DNA of 64,000 bases from Dolomedes plantarius (Eukaryota; Arthropoda; Arachnida; Araneae; Dolomedidae). Below the pieces are notes generated by a model, which did not search any database, was not told where the DNA came from, and saw nothing but the letters and a program-made list of their open reading frames with translations. The DNA lies in assembly GCA_907164885.2 (NCBI GenBank), contig OU015499.1:151163446-151227445 (forward strand), read 5' to 3'. The position numbers and the translations under genes were made by a program. Shown here in pieces: positions 10,536 through 21,075 of the stretch (position 1 is its first letter; each line of letters begins with the position of its first letter).

Positions 10536-11395
10536 CAGTCGGACCTCTATTTAACGAAGTCGCTAAATCCCGAAAAAAAGTTTGTTATATGGAAAATTCA
10601 TTAAACAGAGATTCACCTTTTAAAATACTTTAAACTACACAAAACAGAATTTAAATTCATAAACGCTAAATATTATTAATAAAAAAATCAATCACGCCTT
10701 TATTTTGTCTATTATTTGTGTCTATTTCTATCATTCGTGCAATTCTATAATTCGTGTCTATTTCTATAATTCGGTGTAATAGACACAAATTTCTATAATT
10801 TGTGTCTATTTCTTTTAATTAATATCTATTTCTTTTGTATACCTTACCCATCAAACAGAAATCTGCAAGGAAAACAAGAATAAAACAAAGCATTGTCTGG
10901 AAATACACTGTATTTTCGATTTAAAAAAATTATATTGAAATTAATAAATGTTAATGACATTATCGCATTTATTATAACAAGAAAATTATAAGCATAAATT
11001 ACCTCGTATGTCCTTAAATTTAATTACTGATAAAGTCTCTTAATTTTGTCTAAGTTATTTGTTTGAAAAAATGTTTTCTCTCATAATACGTATCGCATCT
11101 TTGCAATGTACTAAAAAGCCCTTCAGGCGTATTTTCTTCAAACTGTAATTCACGTCGGAAGGTGTTAAAAGAGAGTTAATGCATTAAATGTGTTAAAAGA
11201 AAAAATTAGTTGGAAATGTTCAGAAATATTTTGAGAAATATCGAGGAAAAAAATATTGGATCGCAAGAAAAAGTTCGTTAAATAGAGAATGCACTTCGCT
11301 ATTTGGAGGTTATTTTACGAAGTAATTCGCAAAATGTTTTTGGTTCCAAGGAAAAAGTCGCAAAATAGAGGTTCGTTAAATAGAGGTCCGACTAT
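10536..11395. mobile_element. pogo/Tigger-type MITE
   Basis: The left end is CAGTCGGACCTCTATTTAAC and the right end is GTTAAATAGAGGTCCGACTA. A TA dinucleotide flanks each side. The element is about 860 bp, AT-rich and without a recognisable transposase. The terminal sequence is of the type seen in Tigger/pogo elements. Confidence 0.8.
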
Positions 11396-11406
11396 ATATA
11401 TATATA

Positions 11407-12815
11407 CACTGCTGGCCACCCAAATTGCAACACCAAGAAAGACAAGAGATATCACAACAAAATTTATTTTGTAGATAACATGTTGACCAAGTATCAAATG
11501 ATTAAATTTATAGACTTCTGTGAAGTGTGGTTCCTGCCAAAATCAGTAGCCTGAGTAGCCGCCATTGTTGGAGATCACCAATGCCACACGCCTCGGCATT
11601 GATTCAAAGAGACTTTGGATGAGTTCTTGGGGTACAGCAGACCAAGCAGCTTCCACACGTTGCCAAAGTTGATCTGCTGTGGCAGCTGGGGATGGAATCT
11701 GGGTCAACCGTAGAGCAACCATGGACCACATGTTTTCTATCGGCGAAAGATCCGGAGAGCGAGGCGGCCAGGGAAGCAATTCAATCTGGCGGTTGACGAA
11801 GAACCATTGGACAATGCGTGCCACGTGTGGTCGCGCATTATCCTGTTGAAATATGGCTGTGGGCAAGCCCTGAAGGTAAGGAAGGACAACTGGCTCCAAC
11901 ACCTCGGAGATGTAGCGCTGGCTGTTTAAAGTACCGGCAATACGTATTAGAGGTGTGCGAGAGTGATATCCAATTCCGCCCCATACCATAATACCCGGTG
12001 CAGGACCAGTGTGGCGGTACATAACGCAGCTGTTCAGCATCCTCTCTTCACAGTGTCTCCAGATTCGAATGCGACCATCGTGGTGTTGCAGACAGAATAA
12101 GCGTGACTCGTCAGTAAAGACAATTTCATTCCATTCTGCCGTCCACATCCTTCTGTCATTGCACCATTGGCGGCGGACACGTCTGTGGTTCTGCGTCAAG
12201 GGTAGACAAAGCAATGGACGTTTTGCGGACAGACCACTCTGCTGTAAACGGCGTCGAATGGTACGCGCAGACACTGGATGATGCGTTACAGACTGCATGT
12301 GCTGTGCTATGGTTCGTGATGTGACTGAGCGATCCGTCACTGCCATGCGCACAATTTGCCTGTCATCACGTGAAGTAGTGCTCTGAGATGGATGCGATCG
12401 AACACGCCGGTCCGTCGTACCCTCCTGCATCCAACGATCACATATCCGCATTACAATTGTTTGGTTTCGTCCAACACGACTACCGATTTCCCTGAAAGAT
12501 AATCCACAATCTCGGTATGCCACTATCCTTCCTCTGTGGAACTCGGATACTTGATCAAAAGATGATCGCTGTTTTCGACGAGGCATAATTTATCTTTTTT
12601 TTGAAAAAACCACAAGAAAAACACAATTGCCGAACTTGAAATCGTCGAAATCTCCAAGCCTTAAATAACGCTTTGAAGTGGCGCCACTGGCGCGCGTGAT
12701 GTGCGTCTGCGCTGAAATTCTAATCATTTGCATATCTCACCTCCGCTAATGCATGTTGTAAATTTCATGTTATTTGCATGTTTCCTTCAGAGTGTTGCAT
12801 TTACAGTGGCCAGCA

Positions 12816-12818
<3 letters not shown>
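11407..12818 (-). mobile_element. Tc1-type transposon, complete and apparently intact
   Basis: 1412 bp. The left end is CACTGCTGGCCACC and the right end is GTGGCCAGCAGTG, flanked by TA at 11405-11406 and 12819-12820. A single uninterrupted 347-codon transposase fills the middle on the minus strand. Both ends, the target duplication and the gene look complete, unlike the other Tc1 copies here. Confidence 0.93.
11543..12586 (-). CDS. Tc1-family transposase, DD34E, intact
   Basis: It catalyses excision and TA-targeted integration of the 1412 bp element around it. The N-terminal third (about 10-120) has two helix-turn-helix segments, including FREIGSRVGRNQTIVMRICD and ISARTIRRRL-like VSARTIRRRLQQSGL. 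The catalytic domain contains D159 in FTDESRL, D249 in QQDNARPH and E284 in SPDLSPIEN; 34 residues separate D249 and E284, the Tc1 signature. Length is usual for the family. The start is the first ATG of the frame and gives the basic MPRRKQR N-terminus. No stops or shifts are seen. The gene has no introns. Confidence 0.95.
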   Translation of the reverse strand: MPRRKQRSSFDQVSEFHRGRIVAYRDCGLSFREIGSRVGRNQTIVMRICDRWMQEGTTDRRVRSHPSQSTTSRDDRQIVRMAVTDRSVTSRTIAQHMQSVTHHPVSARTIRRRLQQSGLSAKRPLLCLPLTQNHRRVRRQWCNDRRMWTAEWNEIVFTDESRLFCLQHHDGRIRIWRHCEERMLNSCVMYRHTGPAPGIMVWGGIGYHSRTPLIRIAGTLNSQRYISEVLEPVVLPYLQGLPTAIFQQDNARPHVARIVQWFFVNRQIELLPWPPRSPDLSPIENMWSMVALRLTQIPSPAATADQLWQRVEAAWSAVPQELIQSLFESMPRRVALVISNNGGYSGY

Positions 12819-12856
<38 letters not shown>

Positions 12857-12866
<10 letters not shown>

Positions 12867-12990
12867 TGTTGTTGTATTTTGCCCCATGGCCGGTAGATGA
12901 CAAACGAGGTCCATATAGGCTAGCGGGCTCAGGAATGCGGCACCGATTTATAATGGCGCCACAAGAGACCAACAGCCTATATATAGTATA
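12857..12990 (-). repeat. SINE 3' half, reverse orientation
   Basis: On the minus strand it ends in (CAA)5. It matches the 3' body of the SINE at 2556-2881 over AGGTCCATATAGGCT and the GCGGGCTC block. The tRNA-like head is missing. Confidence 0.6.
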
Positions 12991-13138
12991 TATACAGAGG
13001 CTGTTCGCACATTTTTTAGACGATTTTGGTAAGCGGTAATAAAAAATCGTTTGCTGCAAAAGAAATAATTGCAATTGTACTATGTTTTTAAAAGTCAAAA
13101 TTATCGTCTGCGGCTTGAAAGTTTTGTTTTTATTCAAA

Positions 13139-14150
13139 ATGGCGCTTTTAACAAAGCAGTGGTTCGAAGGCTACATTTATGCTCTTCCCGAAGAGAAATA
13201 TGCATACTCCGTTATCCAAAAACGATGTGAGAGTCATGGTTTTGTGATATCTAAAGCGTCGATAGGTAATATCGTCAACAAGAAAGGAAAAAAAAAGTCA
13301 AATTGGAGCCTCAAGTGGGACAAAAATTCCAAACAAGTATCCAAGGAAAAAACGGACATCTTCGACTATTGCAAAGGTACGTTGTTTAATGTTAAAAGAA
13401 AATCCCCCTAGTCAAAGGACAGTTGCAAAATCATTAAAATGCTCGGTGTCCACTGTAAACAAAATGATAAACGTTGATTTAAATCTTAAGAAAGCGAAAA
13501 AACGCAATGTGCATCGTCTTCTTCCAAATCATCGCTGAACGGAGGACACGCTGCAGAATTCTATATGAGAAACACTTATCCAAAGAAAAATGGAAAACAA
13601 TTGTCACAATAGATGAATCATGGGTGTATTTAAATGATTGCAACAAAAAAAAAGAGCCATTTATTATCATAAAAGGGGAGAAAAAAATTTAAGTACATGG
13701 TTCAAAGAATCGAAAGAAAGTTTTTCTAAGGGATTCATGATTGTTTCTGGTTTTTCTTATAATTGCAAGTTAAAAATAAAGAGAGTGGGAAAAAATGTCA
13801 AGATTAACTCCAAATACTATCAGGAACATATTTTATCGCCAATTTTTCTGAATGAAATACCATCGCTTTACCCACAGTGCCATGAATCTGTGAGACTCCA
13901 TCAGGACAAAGCTAGCAGTCACACATCAAAATCCACTGTAAATTTCCTAAAAGAAATGGAACAAAAAACTGGTATCAAGGCCATACCCTTCACTGATATC
14001 CCTACTAAATCTCCCGATGTATCACCTATGGATTTTTGTGCTTTCGGACTTTTAAAATCTGCATTATCCAAACGTCGTCCCAAAACCCTTACAGGACTCT
14101 GGAAAGCTGTTCAGGAGGAATGGGATAGAATACCTCTTCTGACACTTTAA
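13139..14150 (+). pseudogene. mariner-type transposase (DD41D-like), pseudogene
   Basis: A Tc1/mariner transposase broken by at least three one-base shifts, near 13385, 13540 and 13645. In order it shows an N-terminal HTH part from MALLTKQWFEGYIY, a second HTH (SQRTVAKSLKCSVSTVNKM), the first catalytic Asp in TIDESWVYL, the second in LHQDKASSHTS, and SPDVSPMDFCAFG. Between the second Asp and the Asp of SPMDF there are 41 residues, which fits the DD41D (rosa) group; this group assignment is inferred from spacing only. The final reading ends at 14150. Clear terminal repeats were not found. Confidence 0.75.
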
Positions 14151-14247
14151 AAGGCATTATTATCCTGGAAATTGCGGTGTCGAAAGATAGTTCATTCCTG
14201 GCTGCAAGTAGCTTTAAAGCTATTACTGGTTTTCTCTATCATCTTTT

Positions 14248-14250
<3 letters not shown>

Positions 14251-14291
<41 letters not shown>

Positions 14292-14322
14292 GCATATATA
14301 TGCATATATATATGTGTGTGTA
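14251..14322. repeat. TA/GTATA microsatellite
   Basis: (TA)n with GCATATA variants and a short GT tract. Confidence 0.9.
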
Positions 14323-14566
14323 TGTGTTAAAGCTATTTTGCTCGCCAAGAGATGGCGCTGTGAGCACGGAAAATCTAAAACAGAGAGATGAAGTAAGATC
14401 TCAAAAGCTTAGCGGTCATGTTCTAACGTTATCGGAATGAAGTGTTATTTTATTAACAAATGAGTCTCCTATTAGTTTAAAGGTCGCACGTTCAAGCGAC
14501 AAGAAAGGTCAAGGTTCAAAAGGAAATGAACATTTCAGACTTGAAGTTATTAAATAAGGGTAGACA

Positions 14567-14634
<68 letters not shown>
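14567..14634. repeat. TA microsatellite
   Basis: Uninterrupted (TA)n bordering the next element's left terminus. Confidence 0.95.
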
Positions 14635-14639
<5 letters not shown>

Positions 14640-15669
14640 AATCTCGATCGATCGTTCCCCGATCGATCGTTTTCCCGTATGTATCGTTTATTTCACCCAG
14701 TCCCGAATAAATTCCATAGAAAACAAGGAAAAAAGACCGCATGGATCGTTCCTCGGTCCATCGTTTTCCCGCAATATACGTTCAGAATATCGCAGCTTTA
14801 CATTAATTTATCGGATCGATCGTTTTTTCATAATAACTGAACCTGAAATATAAATGTCTGGATTGAGCTAGAATGACGCTCTAATTAAACAAGGAGCAGA
14901 ACATTTGAGATGCACGGTCTCGTATTTTTGTTTTCTCTCGTTTAGCCTTGTTTCGCTTTATTGTACCACTCCCATTATTTGTTCGTCGTTGGTGTTCCTT
15001 AATTCTTTAGCTCCTGGAGTACCCTATTTTCCGCAACTCATTCCAAATTCACCGACTATTAAACATTTCTGTTCTTATCAGCAATGGCTAACAGTAAGCT
15101 TTTTTGTTGGCCTTGGGATGGAGGCGCCCTGGTGTTTGGTCTAATGTGTGAGAAGTTTCTGATTACTGCAGTTCTACACTGGCCGATGCGTGTTTCACTC
15201 GGAAGTAGAACCTCCTGGTGGTCTCGTGTCGGACCCCATCCAGTGCAATGGAATGGTTCTAGTTACAAACGATTCACGGCTGCCGCTTCTTTATACTCTC
15301 ACACAATAACCGATACCGAAAAGAATGCAATTTGCAACACAAAAAAAAATATCGTTTTCTTGTGGAGAGGAAAACCGCCAAAAAACAAACGACGATTAAG
15401 TACTTTTATTTGAATCAAAATTCCTGTGTATCTACGTGGATTTCTTTTTTATTTTATTATTATTATCTTGGATTTCAGTACAACTTTGTAATTTTATCTT
15501 CAGTTACACTACGGGTATGTATGCATTTATGTATGTGAGTAAATATATTTTAGGGATATAAAACTGTAAGGTATGTTAATACTTTTTTGTATGTTCCCGC
15601 ATCTATCGTTTTCCCGCATCCATCGTTTAGTTCAGTCGGTCCCTTCGAAAACGACAGATCGAGATTCCA

Positions 15670-15672
<3 letters not shown>
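14635..15672 (+). mobile_element. Tigger/pogo-type element, degraded
   Basis: The left end is AGTGAAATCTCGATC and the right end is GATCGAGATTCCACTG, with TA flanks. Subterminal CGATCGTT and ATCGTTTTCCCG motifs recur at both sides. Around 15360-15410 the plus strand reads KTAKKQTTIKYFY, like the C-terminal tail of Tigger transposases. No intact transposase remains. Confidence 0.7.

Positions 15673-15764
<92 letters not shown>
15673..15764. repeat. TA then GA microsatellite
   Basis: (TA)n to about 15728, then (GA)n to about 15764. Confidence 0.95.
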
Positions 15765-15767
<3 letters not shown>

Positions 15768-16275
15768 AGATAGATATACAGTAAGTCCTCAAGTTTCGCG
15801 GATTCGTAAATACGCGTTTGTAATTTTCATTTTTTTTTAACTCGTAGACGTTAGTCGTTTCACGCTTTTACACTTTTGCGGCGTTGTCTGAACGAATAAA
15901 TGGCAGCCTTGCAGGTGTGTTTGGCGCCAATAGACTATTAGCTGTTTGCTGTCAATGGGCAGCAAACGGTCGTGTGTGTTTTGCGGTACACTCAAATTAG
16001 TTTTCGATACGAATTGCAACACAAAACCCATGAAAAGCATGTCCGAAACAAGTAAAAAGGAACACACCATAAGTAGATGTAAGAAGAGACGCGTAATTAC
16101 TGTGGAAGCTAAAGTTCAAATTATTAAACGACATGTAAAAGGTAATAAGGTTGTAAACATCGAGTGTGTATGAACGAGTCCGCCGTCATAACTGTGATAA
16201 CCTTTAGAACTATGCAACACGTAAAGAATCCCATTGCATGCAGTGGACCATAACTTCAGAAAAAGAGGTCTTTAA

Positions 16276-16866
16276 CCCTTTAGCAGGCGCGTCCGTGTAC
16301 AGAGTGCAACATTTTCGTAATTTTGAATGGTTAGTTTTGACATGTAAGGTTTGAATGTTCTCAGCAGTTTCTATTGAAAGCTACACACCTTGCAAATGCA
16401 GGTATGATTTTCTGGCCCTTGTATTCCTATCCATTCATTGTTAGTCGTGATTGAACCGTGGTAAACCAACGATTATACTGGATTACAATGCGACGAAAGC
16501 AGGAGTCGATGTACTCGATCTAGTGTGCAGCTATGACACGGTCTCCCGCATATCACGAAGATGGACGATCTCGTTGTTTTAAAGTTTTTGGACATAATAA
16601 GAATCCATTCGCGAGTTGTCCTGAGAGCCAATAAAACCGGACAATTTTGAAATAAGGCGATTGTATCTGCATTCTTTTGCATTTAATTAGAAATATACCT
16701 CAGTATTTTCAACATTTTATATCTTGTCATAAAACGCAGAATTATTATTTTCAGTTTGAAAAAAAAAGTTCATTACAAAAGGAATAATCAAGGTCGAAAG
16801 AGACGTTGCACTTTGTGCCGCGCGCGCCTGCTGATGTTACAAAAATTGGCGCGCCCGCTGCAAGGG
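16276..16866 (+). mobile_element. piggyBac-type element in a Tigger
   Basis: It is flanked by TTAA at 16272-16275 and 16867-16870. The termini are CCCTTTAGCAGGCGCG and GCGCGCCCGCTGCAAGGG. Length 591 bp. It keeps a short transposase remnant. Confidence 0.88.
16455..16640 (+). pseudogene. piggyBac transposase fragment
   Basis: The plus strand reads PTIILDYNATKAGVDVLDLV, then YDTVSRISRRW, the end of the piggyBac catalytic domain (family pattern IxDYNxTKGGVDxxD...TRRWP). A one-base shift near 16577 is needed to continue into FLDIIRIHSRVVLRANKT. Only about 60 codons survive. The 69-residue open frame on the opposite strand is a shadow. Confidence 0.75.
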
Positions 16867-17884
16867 TTAATAGAAACGACGGAGAAATTATTCATAATTT
16901 GAATTGAAGATCTCCAACATAAACGTTATACCGATATGTTAGCGTACATGTTAAAAACATGCACGTCAACAATTCTTATAATTCTTTTAATATTTATATT
17001 TAAATAGCAGAGTTTAAAATGTGCAGTAAAAGCTATGTTAAAAAAAGGTATACGTTAAAACCATTAAAGTTGTTCAAAATAATATATAGACGACAAGACT
17101 TTTTAACAATAACTAAAAGTTTATTCATTTGAAAAACTAGTTAAGAATTAGATAAAAACAACAATATCAACATCTTTCTTCTTACTAATAATACTGGGGT
17201 TTTCTTTAGATCAATTTTAAAACAAACATTATATTTTATCATACTGTGATGGACTATCACAAGAATTAATACATAACTAATGCAAAACGTCTTACTCTAG
17301 ACAGGCTTGATACTTCATCCCAATATTTCATCAGCTCAAGAACAAGCTTACGATAATGTGTGTATCCTTGATGCCGTGATGTGTTTTCTCTAAAGTGTTC
17401 GCCGCTTATTTACACTTAACAAATGCCGATATTCAAATATCGGGTTGATGTACATCACTTCACTTGAAAAATGCTATCGGCTGGTAACTGAAGATTTTTG
17501 TGTTTAATTATATGACGTAAGGCAGTTTGCCAGACATGACGTAATCTAAACGAAACTTACGTCATTGATTCGGTTTAGTTATTAATTGAATCGCCTTAAC
17601 TTGAATCGGCTTAAAATGGGAATGCAGAATATGACGTCAAACTTCGGAAAGGCAAATAATTAATGAATCTTCAAACTAACTATTGGTTCATATTGCTAAC
17701 ACGATAAGTCTTGCGCCGGTACAAGCGAAAGCATTACATGGTACATTTCGACTTAAGCGCTTTCTACATACGCAAAATGTTCTGGAACGAAATAACCGCT
17801 TATGTCGAGGACTTACTGTACAAGCACACATATACATACATTTACATGCGCTACAAATACATGCATATAACACAAAACAAAATA

Positions 17885-18492
17885 CAGTGAAGTCCCGATA
17901 GTCCTCACGTCGGTAATCCGAAAGTCCGCTTAATCCGAAACCAAGAGTCAAAAAGAACTAAGGTTACAATAAAACCACAGTGATTCTAAGTAATATAAAG
18001 TATATTTCTGAAAATTACAAGAAAAATCAAAGATATACAATGTACTGAACTAATTATTACTGAACTACATTGGTTTGAAAAGAATATGTTACATTTTTTT
18101 GTCGAAGAGAAGAATACTTCTCCCTTGAAGCCAAATTACGCCAGAGCGATACCCTCTGCTCCCTGTCACCGTCCGCTTCACCTTCACTGTCGCCTGAGAC
18201 GTTGAAAGGTCCTTTCAAAACCATTTCAACAATTTGCTGATCGTCTAAAATCTTACACTCTACCGTACTGTACTAGGCAGCGTTCTGCTCCCTTATCACT
18301 AATTTCGTCCCGAGATTCGGCAATGTTTAGACAGACCTTGTAAAATAAACTGTGTAATCACACGTAATATGTAATATTTATGTAATCAAATGATATTAAG
18401 TTTATTTTAAGAATGATTTCGCTTAGTCCGAAAATTTTTTTAATTCGAAAAGGGTCTGGTACCAATCGTTTCGAATTATCCAGACTCCACTG
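17885..18492 (-). mobile_element. Tigger-type non-autonomous element
   Basis: The ends CAGTGAAGTCCCGATAGTCC and CCAGACTCCACTG have TA on each side. Length 608 bp. On the minus strand at about 18060-18290 the reading ILDDQQIVEMVLKGPF followed by an acidic stretch (SGDSEGEADGD) resembles a Tigger transposase C-terminal region, so it is an internal deletion derivative. Confidence 0.78.
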
Positions 18493-18725
18493 TATTATCA
18501 ATGCTTATTATACTTTTGCACAAAAGTGTCCCTATAGCACGTCGAGAAAAAAAATATCTCTCATTTGAACTTTCGTAGATAAAAAGATATCTAAAAGTGC
18601 CATAGATGAAAAGATAGATAAAAAATAAACATCTTTCAACTGATGAACGAAATGGTGTTTCCTTTTAGACACGTAATTTGAAGTTGTCAGGTTTTTAGCT
18701 TATTTAACTGCCACGATTTAACTGC

Positions 18726-18811
18726 GAGATTTTCTGAGAAGTTCTTAAAGCTAGCGATCGAGGTGTATCAGAGTTTTGTGAAATCGAAGAGCAGAATCCG
18801 CGAAAATGCTA
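18726..18811 (+). pseudogene. 86 bp copy of the BTB exon
   Basis: Identical to 5776-5861 of the BTB exon except for one base (TGG to TCG in the KWK codon). It encodes the end of the BACK-like helix, starting RFSEKFLKLAIEVYQSFVK. Similarity stops sharply at both ends; beyond 18811 the frame runs on to a stop at 18975 through unrelated sequence. No splice sites were recognised at the borders. Confidence 0.85.
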
Positions 18812-19394
18812 ATGTGGGAATGTCAGTTCCGAATTTGGTGTCTCCAAAACACGGCGAGTTCCAAAACTGTCCGGTTAGTAGTACCCCAACCATACTCAGT
18901 TGGCCGGCGGTTTCAATATATGACCCCCCACTAGGGTGTATCAAGTCGCCCTGGCTTCCCTATCCAAAGAAATAGAAAATACGTTATGAACATTGATTTT
19001 GCATTATAAATATTTTTATTCGTTCATCTCGCCCTCCCCCCCCCCCCCAAGGAAAAATTCTGGGTGCTCCACTGTCCTCAATGGTTCTCCAATGTCCGTC
19101 TGCGTTGTGGCATCACGACAAGGCTGATTACTCTCTGAGGCATTTTTAACAATTTTCACTACTATTGATCCATACTAAAGAAAGACAGAGTTCTAATTTA
19201 CAAAACGAAGGCCAATTTTTAAAACAAAAACTCAACAATTTATTAACAAAAAAAAGTTAAATAAAATTAATCATTAGACACTTTCAGACATATTCACGTA
19301 CATTTACGTGCAGGTTCACATTGCGCGCTCCTGGGCCCATTCCCAGCCCAAATACACAGGAGCCTAGAAAAAACACGTCTACACTGTGCGGAAT
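18812..19394. other. No gene recognised
   Basis: It contains a poly-C tract near 19036-19048. An open frame continuing from the BTB fragment to 18975 has no recognisable domain. Confidence 0.4.
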
Positions 19395-19526
19395 CTATGA
19401 AGCGTCTTCCTCAATGTCTGGATTTTCAGAAGGGGTGGAGGAGGCGGCCGATGCCGGCAGATTATCGGCTGACAGCTCTTTTTCTAGACGCCGAACTTTA
19501 TCACATTCCGAATCGTTAAGTTGACA
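19395..19526 (-). pseudogene. Possible C-terminal coding fragment, unidentified
   Basis: A minus-strand frame ends at 19395 and reads NDSECDKVRRLEKELSADN, then a Ser/Ala-rich and acidic tail ending EEDAS. The composition (charged helix, then a disordered tail) looks protein-like and is GC-richer than the flanks. The frame is blocked just upstream. On the plus strand 19680-19790 also looks weakly coding. I do not recognise the family. Confidence 0.25.
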
Positions 19527-19789
19527 GCTTTAGTGGCCGCGTCTTGTGAGGGAAACGGTCTTTAATCCCCCCCACGGGTTCCGAAACTGGTGGAACCGAA
19601 CAACACATTCCTTGAAAACACGCAGCTGTGTTTTCCAAGCGCTTGTGGGGTTTCGGGAAAAAATAAGACCCTATTTCCAGTACGCTACAGCGTCTACAAT
19701 GACAGTTAGGAAGTATCGGGAAAATATCGCAAGAGTGGAAAAGTTAGTTTGTGATAAAAAAATTAACGTCATCAAACTGCCATAGGATT

Positions 19790-20074
19790 CGGCGTATGCA
19801 CAACTTGTAGTTATTGACGCGAGGAAAAGATACTGTCAGTATTTCACTGAAGAGGCCTCTTAGACCTTTTCTTGGCGATCGTATCTGGAAATGTTAAACA
19901 AAACCCTCATACCTACATGTATTGTGAATAAATATGACCCTATTTTTCAAATTTGATATCTTTTGAATCTTTTTTTAGTTTCAATTTTTTTAAATTTTGA
20001 TAGTATTAAAATTTATAAATACTATAATTAAAACAATGTACACATAAAAAAAAGTTGGTTGGCAAAAACACTTC
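19790..20074. other. AT-rich, nothing recognised
   Basis: No repeat ends, ORFs or motifs could be supported. Confidence 0.4.
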
Positions 20075-20335
20075 TCCGAGTTCAAATTCACTCCATAGGG
20101 GAACTCGCTTTGGGGAGTCGTACAACCCATGTAGGAAAGTGGGTTCTAGGACCCAGATCCCCAAGCGGGGTTCGTTTACTCGCCAGTGAGTGCTTACCAA
20201 CTCACTAAATGGGTTTTACGACTCACTTTAAAGTGTGTTTAAAAACACGCTAACATGAGTAGACGAACTCTTCTTTCGAGTTCAGTATCTCTTTATTTTG
20301 GGTTATAAAACCCACGACTAATGAGTTCTTTTAAG
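20075..20335. repeat. Cluster of short inverted repeats, ACTC/GAGT-rich
   Basis: Several short stems follow one another: GGGTTCTAGGACCC, AGTGAGT-8 nt-ACTCACT (20185-20206), ACTTTAAAGT, GTGTTTAAAAACAC, GAACTC-7 nt-GAGTTC (about 20265-20283) and GGGTTATAAAACCC. ACTC or its complement occurs more than ten times in 260 bp. There is no coding. The nature is unknown. Confidence 0.55.
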
Positions 20336-20594
20336 TAAATTAGTTTACGCTATAGTACTCGAAAGGTAGCCTATTTTCCCACGTCGTTAGATTAACCGAT
20401 TCTATGCTAGTAGTTCATTATTCATTGCTTTGTATATTTATTATCTCAATTCCCTCATATCCTTTCTCGTGAAAAAATAAAATAAAATAAAATAAACTTG
20501 CGCTATACACCCATATTTAGAATATAATTGGAATTAAAACTTCAGGACATTTTCTTGAAAGTTTAAGTCTCATAAATACAGAGCCAAATATCTA

Positions 20595-21075
20595 TCTATA
20601 CTTATATATAAAGAGAGAGCGATTTTGTACGTGGAGGGTAATCTTCAGAACCACTGTACCTATTTGAAAAATTCTTTCACTGTTTGAAAGGTATATTATT
20701 CCAGATGGACATAGGTTATATATTATGTATATCTGATCAGTAGAAATAAAGTTAGGGGCTTAATCCTAACAATCTCCCTTGTTTCCGCTACTGTCTTCTA
20801 CCGCTTTTTGTTCCGAAGATTTCAACGATCCTTTTCGTGGTGCTATCGCGGTGGGCTTCTGTTCTGACGCTAGCTGTTCGAACCTAGCCGTTCTCCGGCA
20901 CGCCTATTTCTTTTTAAAAAATTTATTTTAATTATTAACTAACATAAAATTAATTTAAGGTATTATTTAGGTTATTATTAAGGCAAAAAAAGATTTACAA
21001 TTTATTGGCTATCTACTGGAAATTTATTGGTATAATATTTTGTTCAACCCGGACAAAGTCGGGACGGGCCGCTAG
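20595..21075 (+). mobile_element. Non-autonomous Helitron, family 2
   Basis: It starts TCTATACTTATATATAAAG after an A and ends GGGACGGGCCGCTAG before a T. The 3' hairpin region is CCCGGACAAAGTCGGG. No Rep/helicase coding. Related copies: 21076-21752, 46485-46964 and 49646-50104 (the last two minus). Confidence 0.8.

Larger units (their letters stand above)
16039..16960 (+). pseudogene. Tigger (CENP-B-like) transposase remnant
   Basis: The first part (16039-16173) reads SKKEHTISRCKKRRVITVEA, then KVQIIKRHVKGNKVVNIEC, the N-terminal psq-type helix-turn-helix of Tigger/jerky transposases. It continues past a stop with NESAVITV. After the piggyBac insertion (16276-16866), the text TEKLFI and WIEDLQHKR-like IEDLQHKR (16876-16930) is the next family block. 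Stops and shifts make it non-coding. The DDE catalytic part is not recognisable. Confidence 0.65.
15779..17818 (+). mobile_element. Tigger-type transposon, split by a piggyBac
   Basis: The ends CAGTAAGTCCTC and GAGGACTTACTG are inverted repeats with TA on each side (15777-15778 and 17819-17820). The 2.04 kb includes a 591 bp piggyBac insertion. Remnants of a CENP-B/Tigger-like transposase lie on both sides of it. Confidence 0.85.

Noticed and set aside
12009..12281. Plus-strand frame inside the Tc1 element
   Set aside because: Antisense shadow of the intact transposase.
16473..16682. 69-residue minus-strand frame in the piggyBac element
   Set aside because: The opposite strand carries the recognisable piggyBac transposase fragment.
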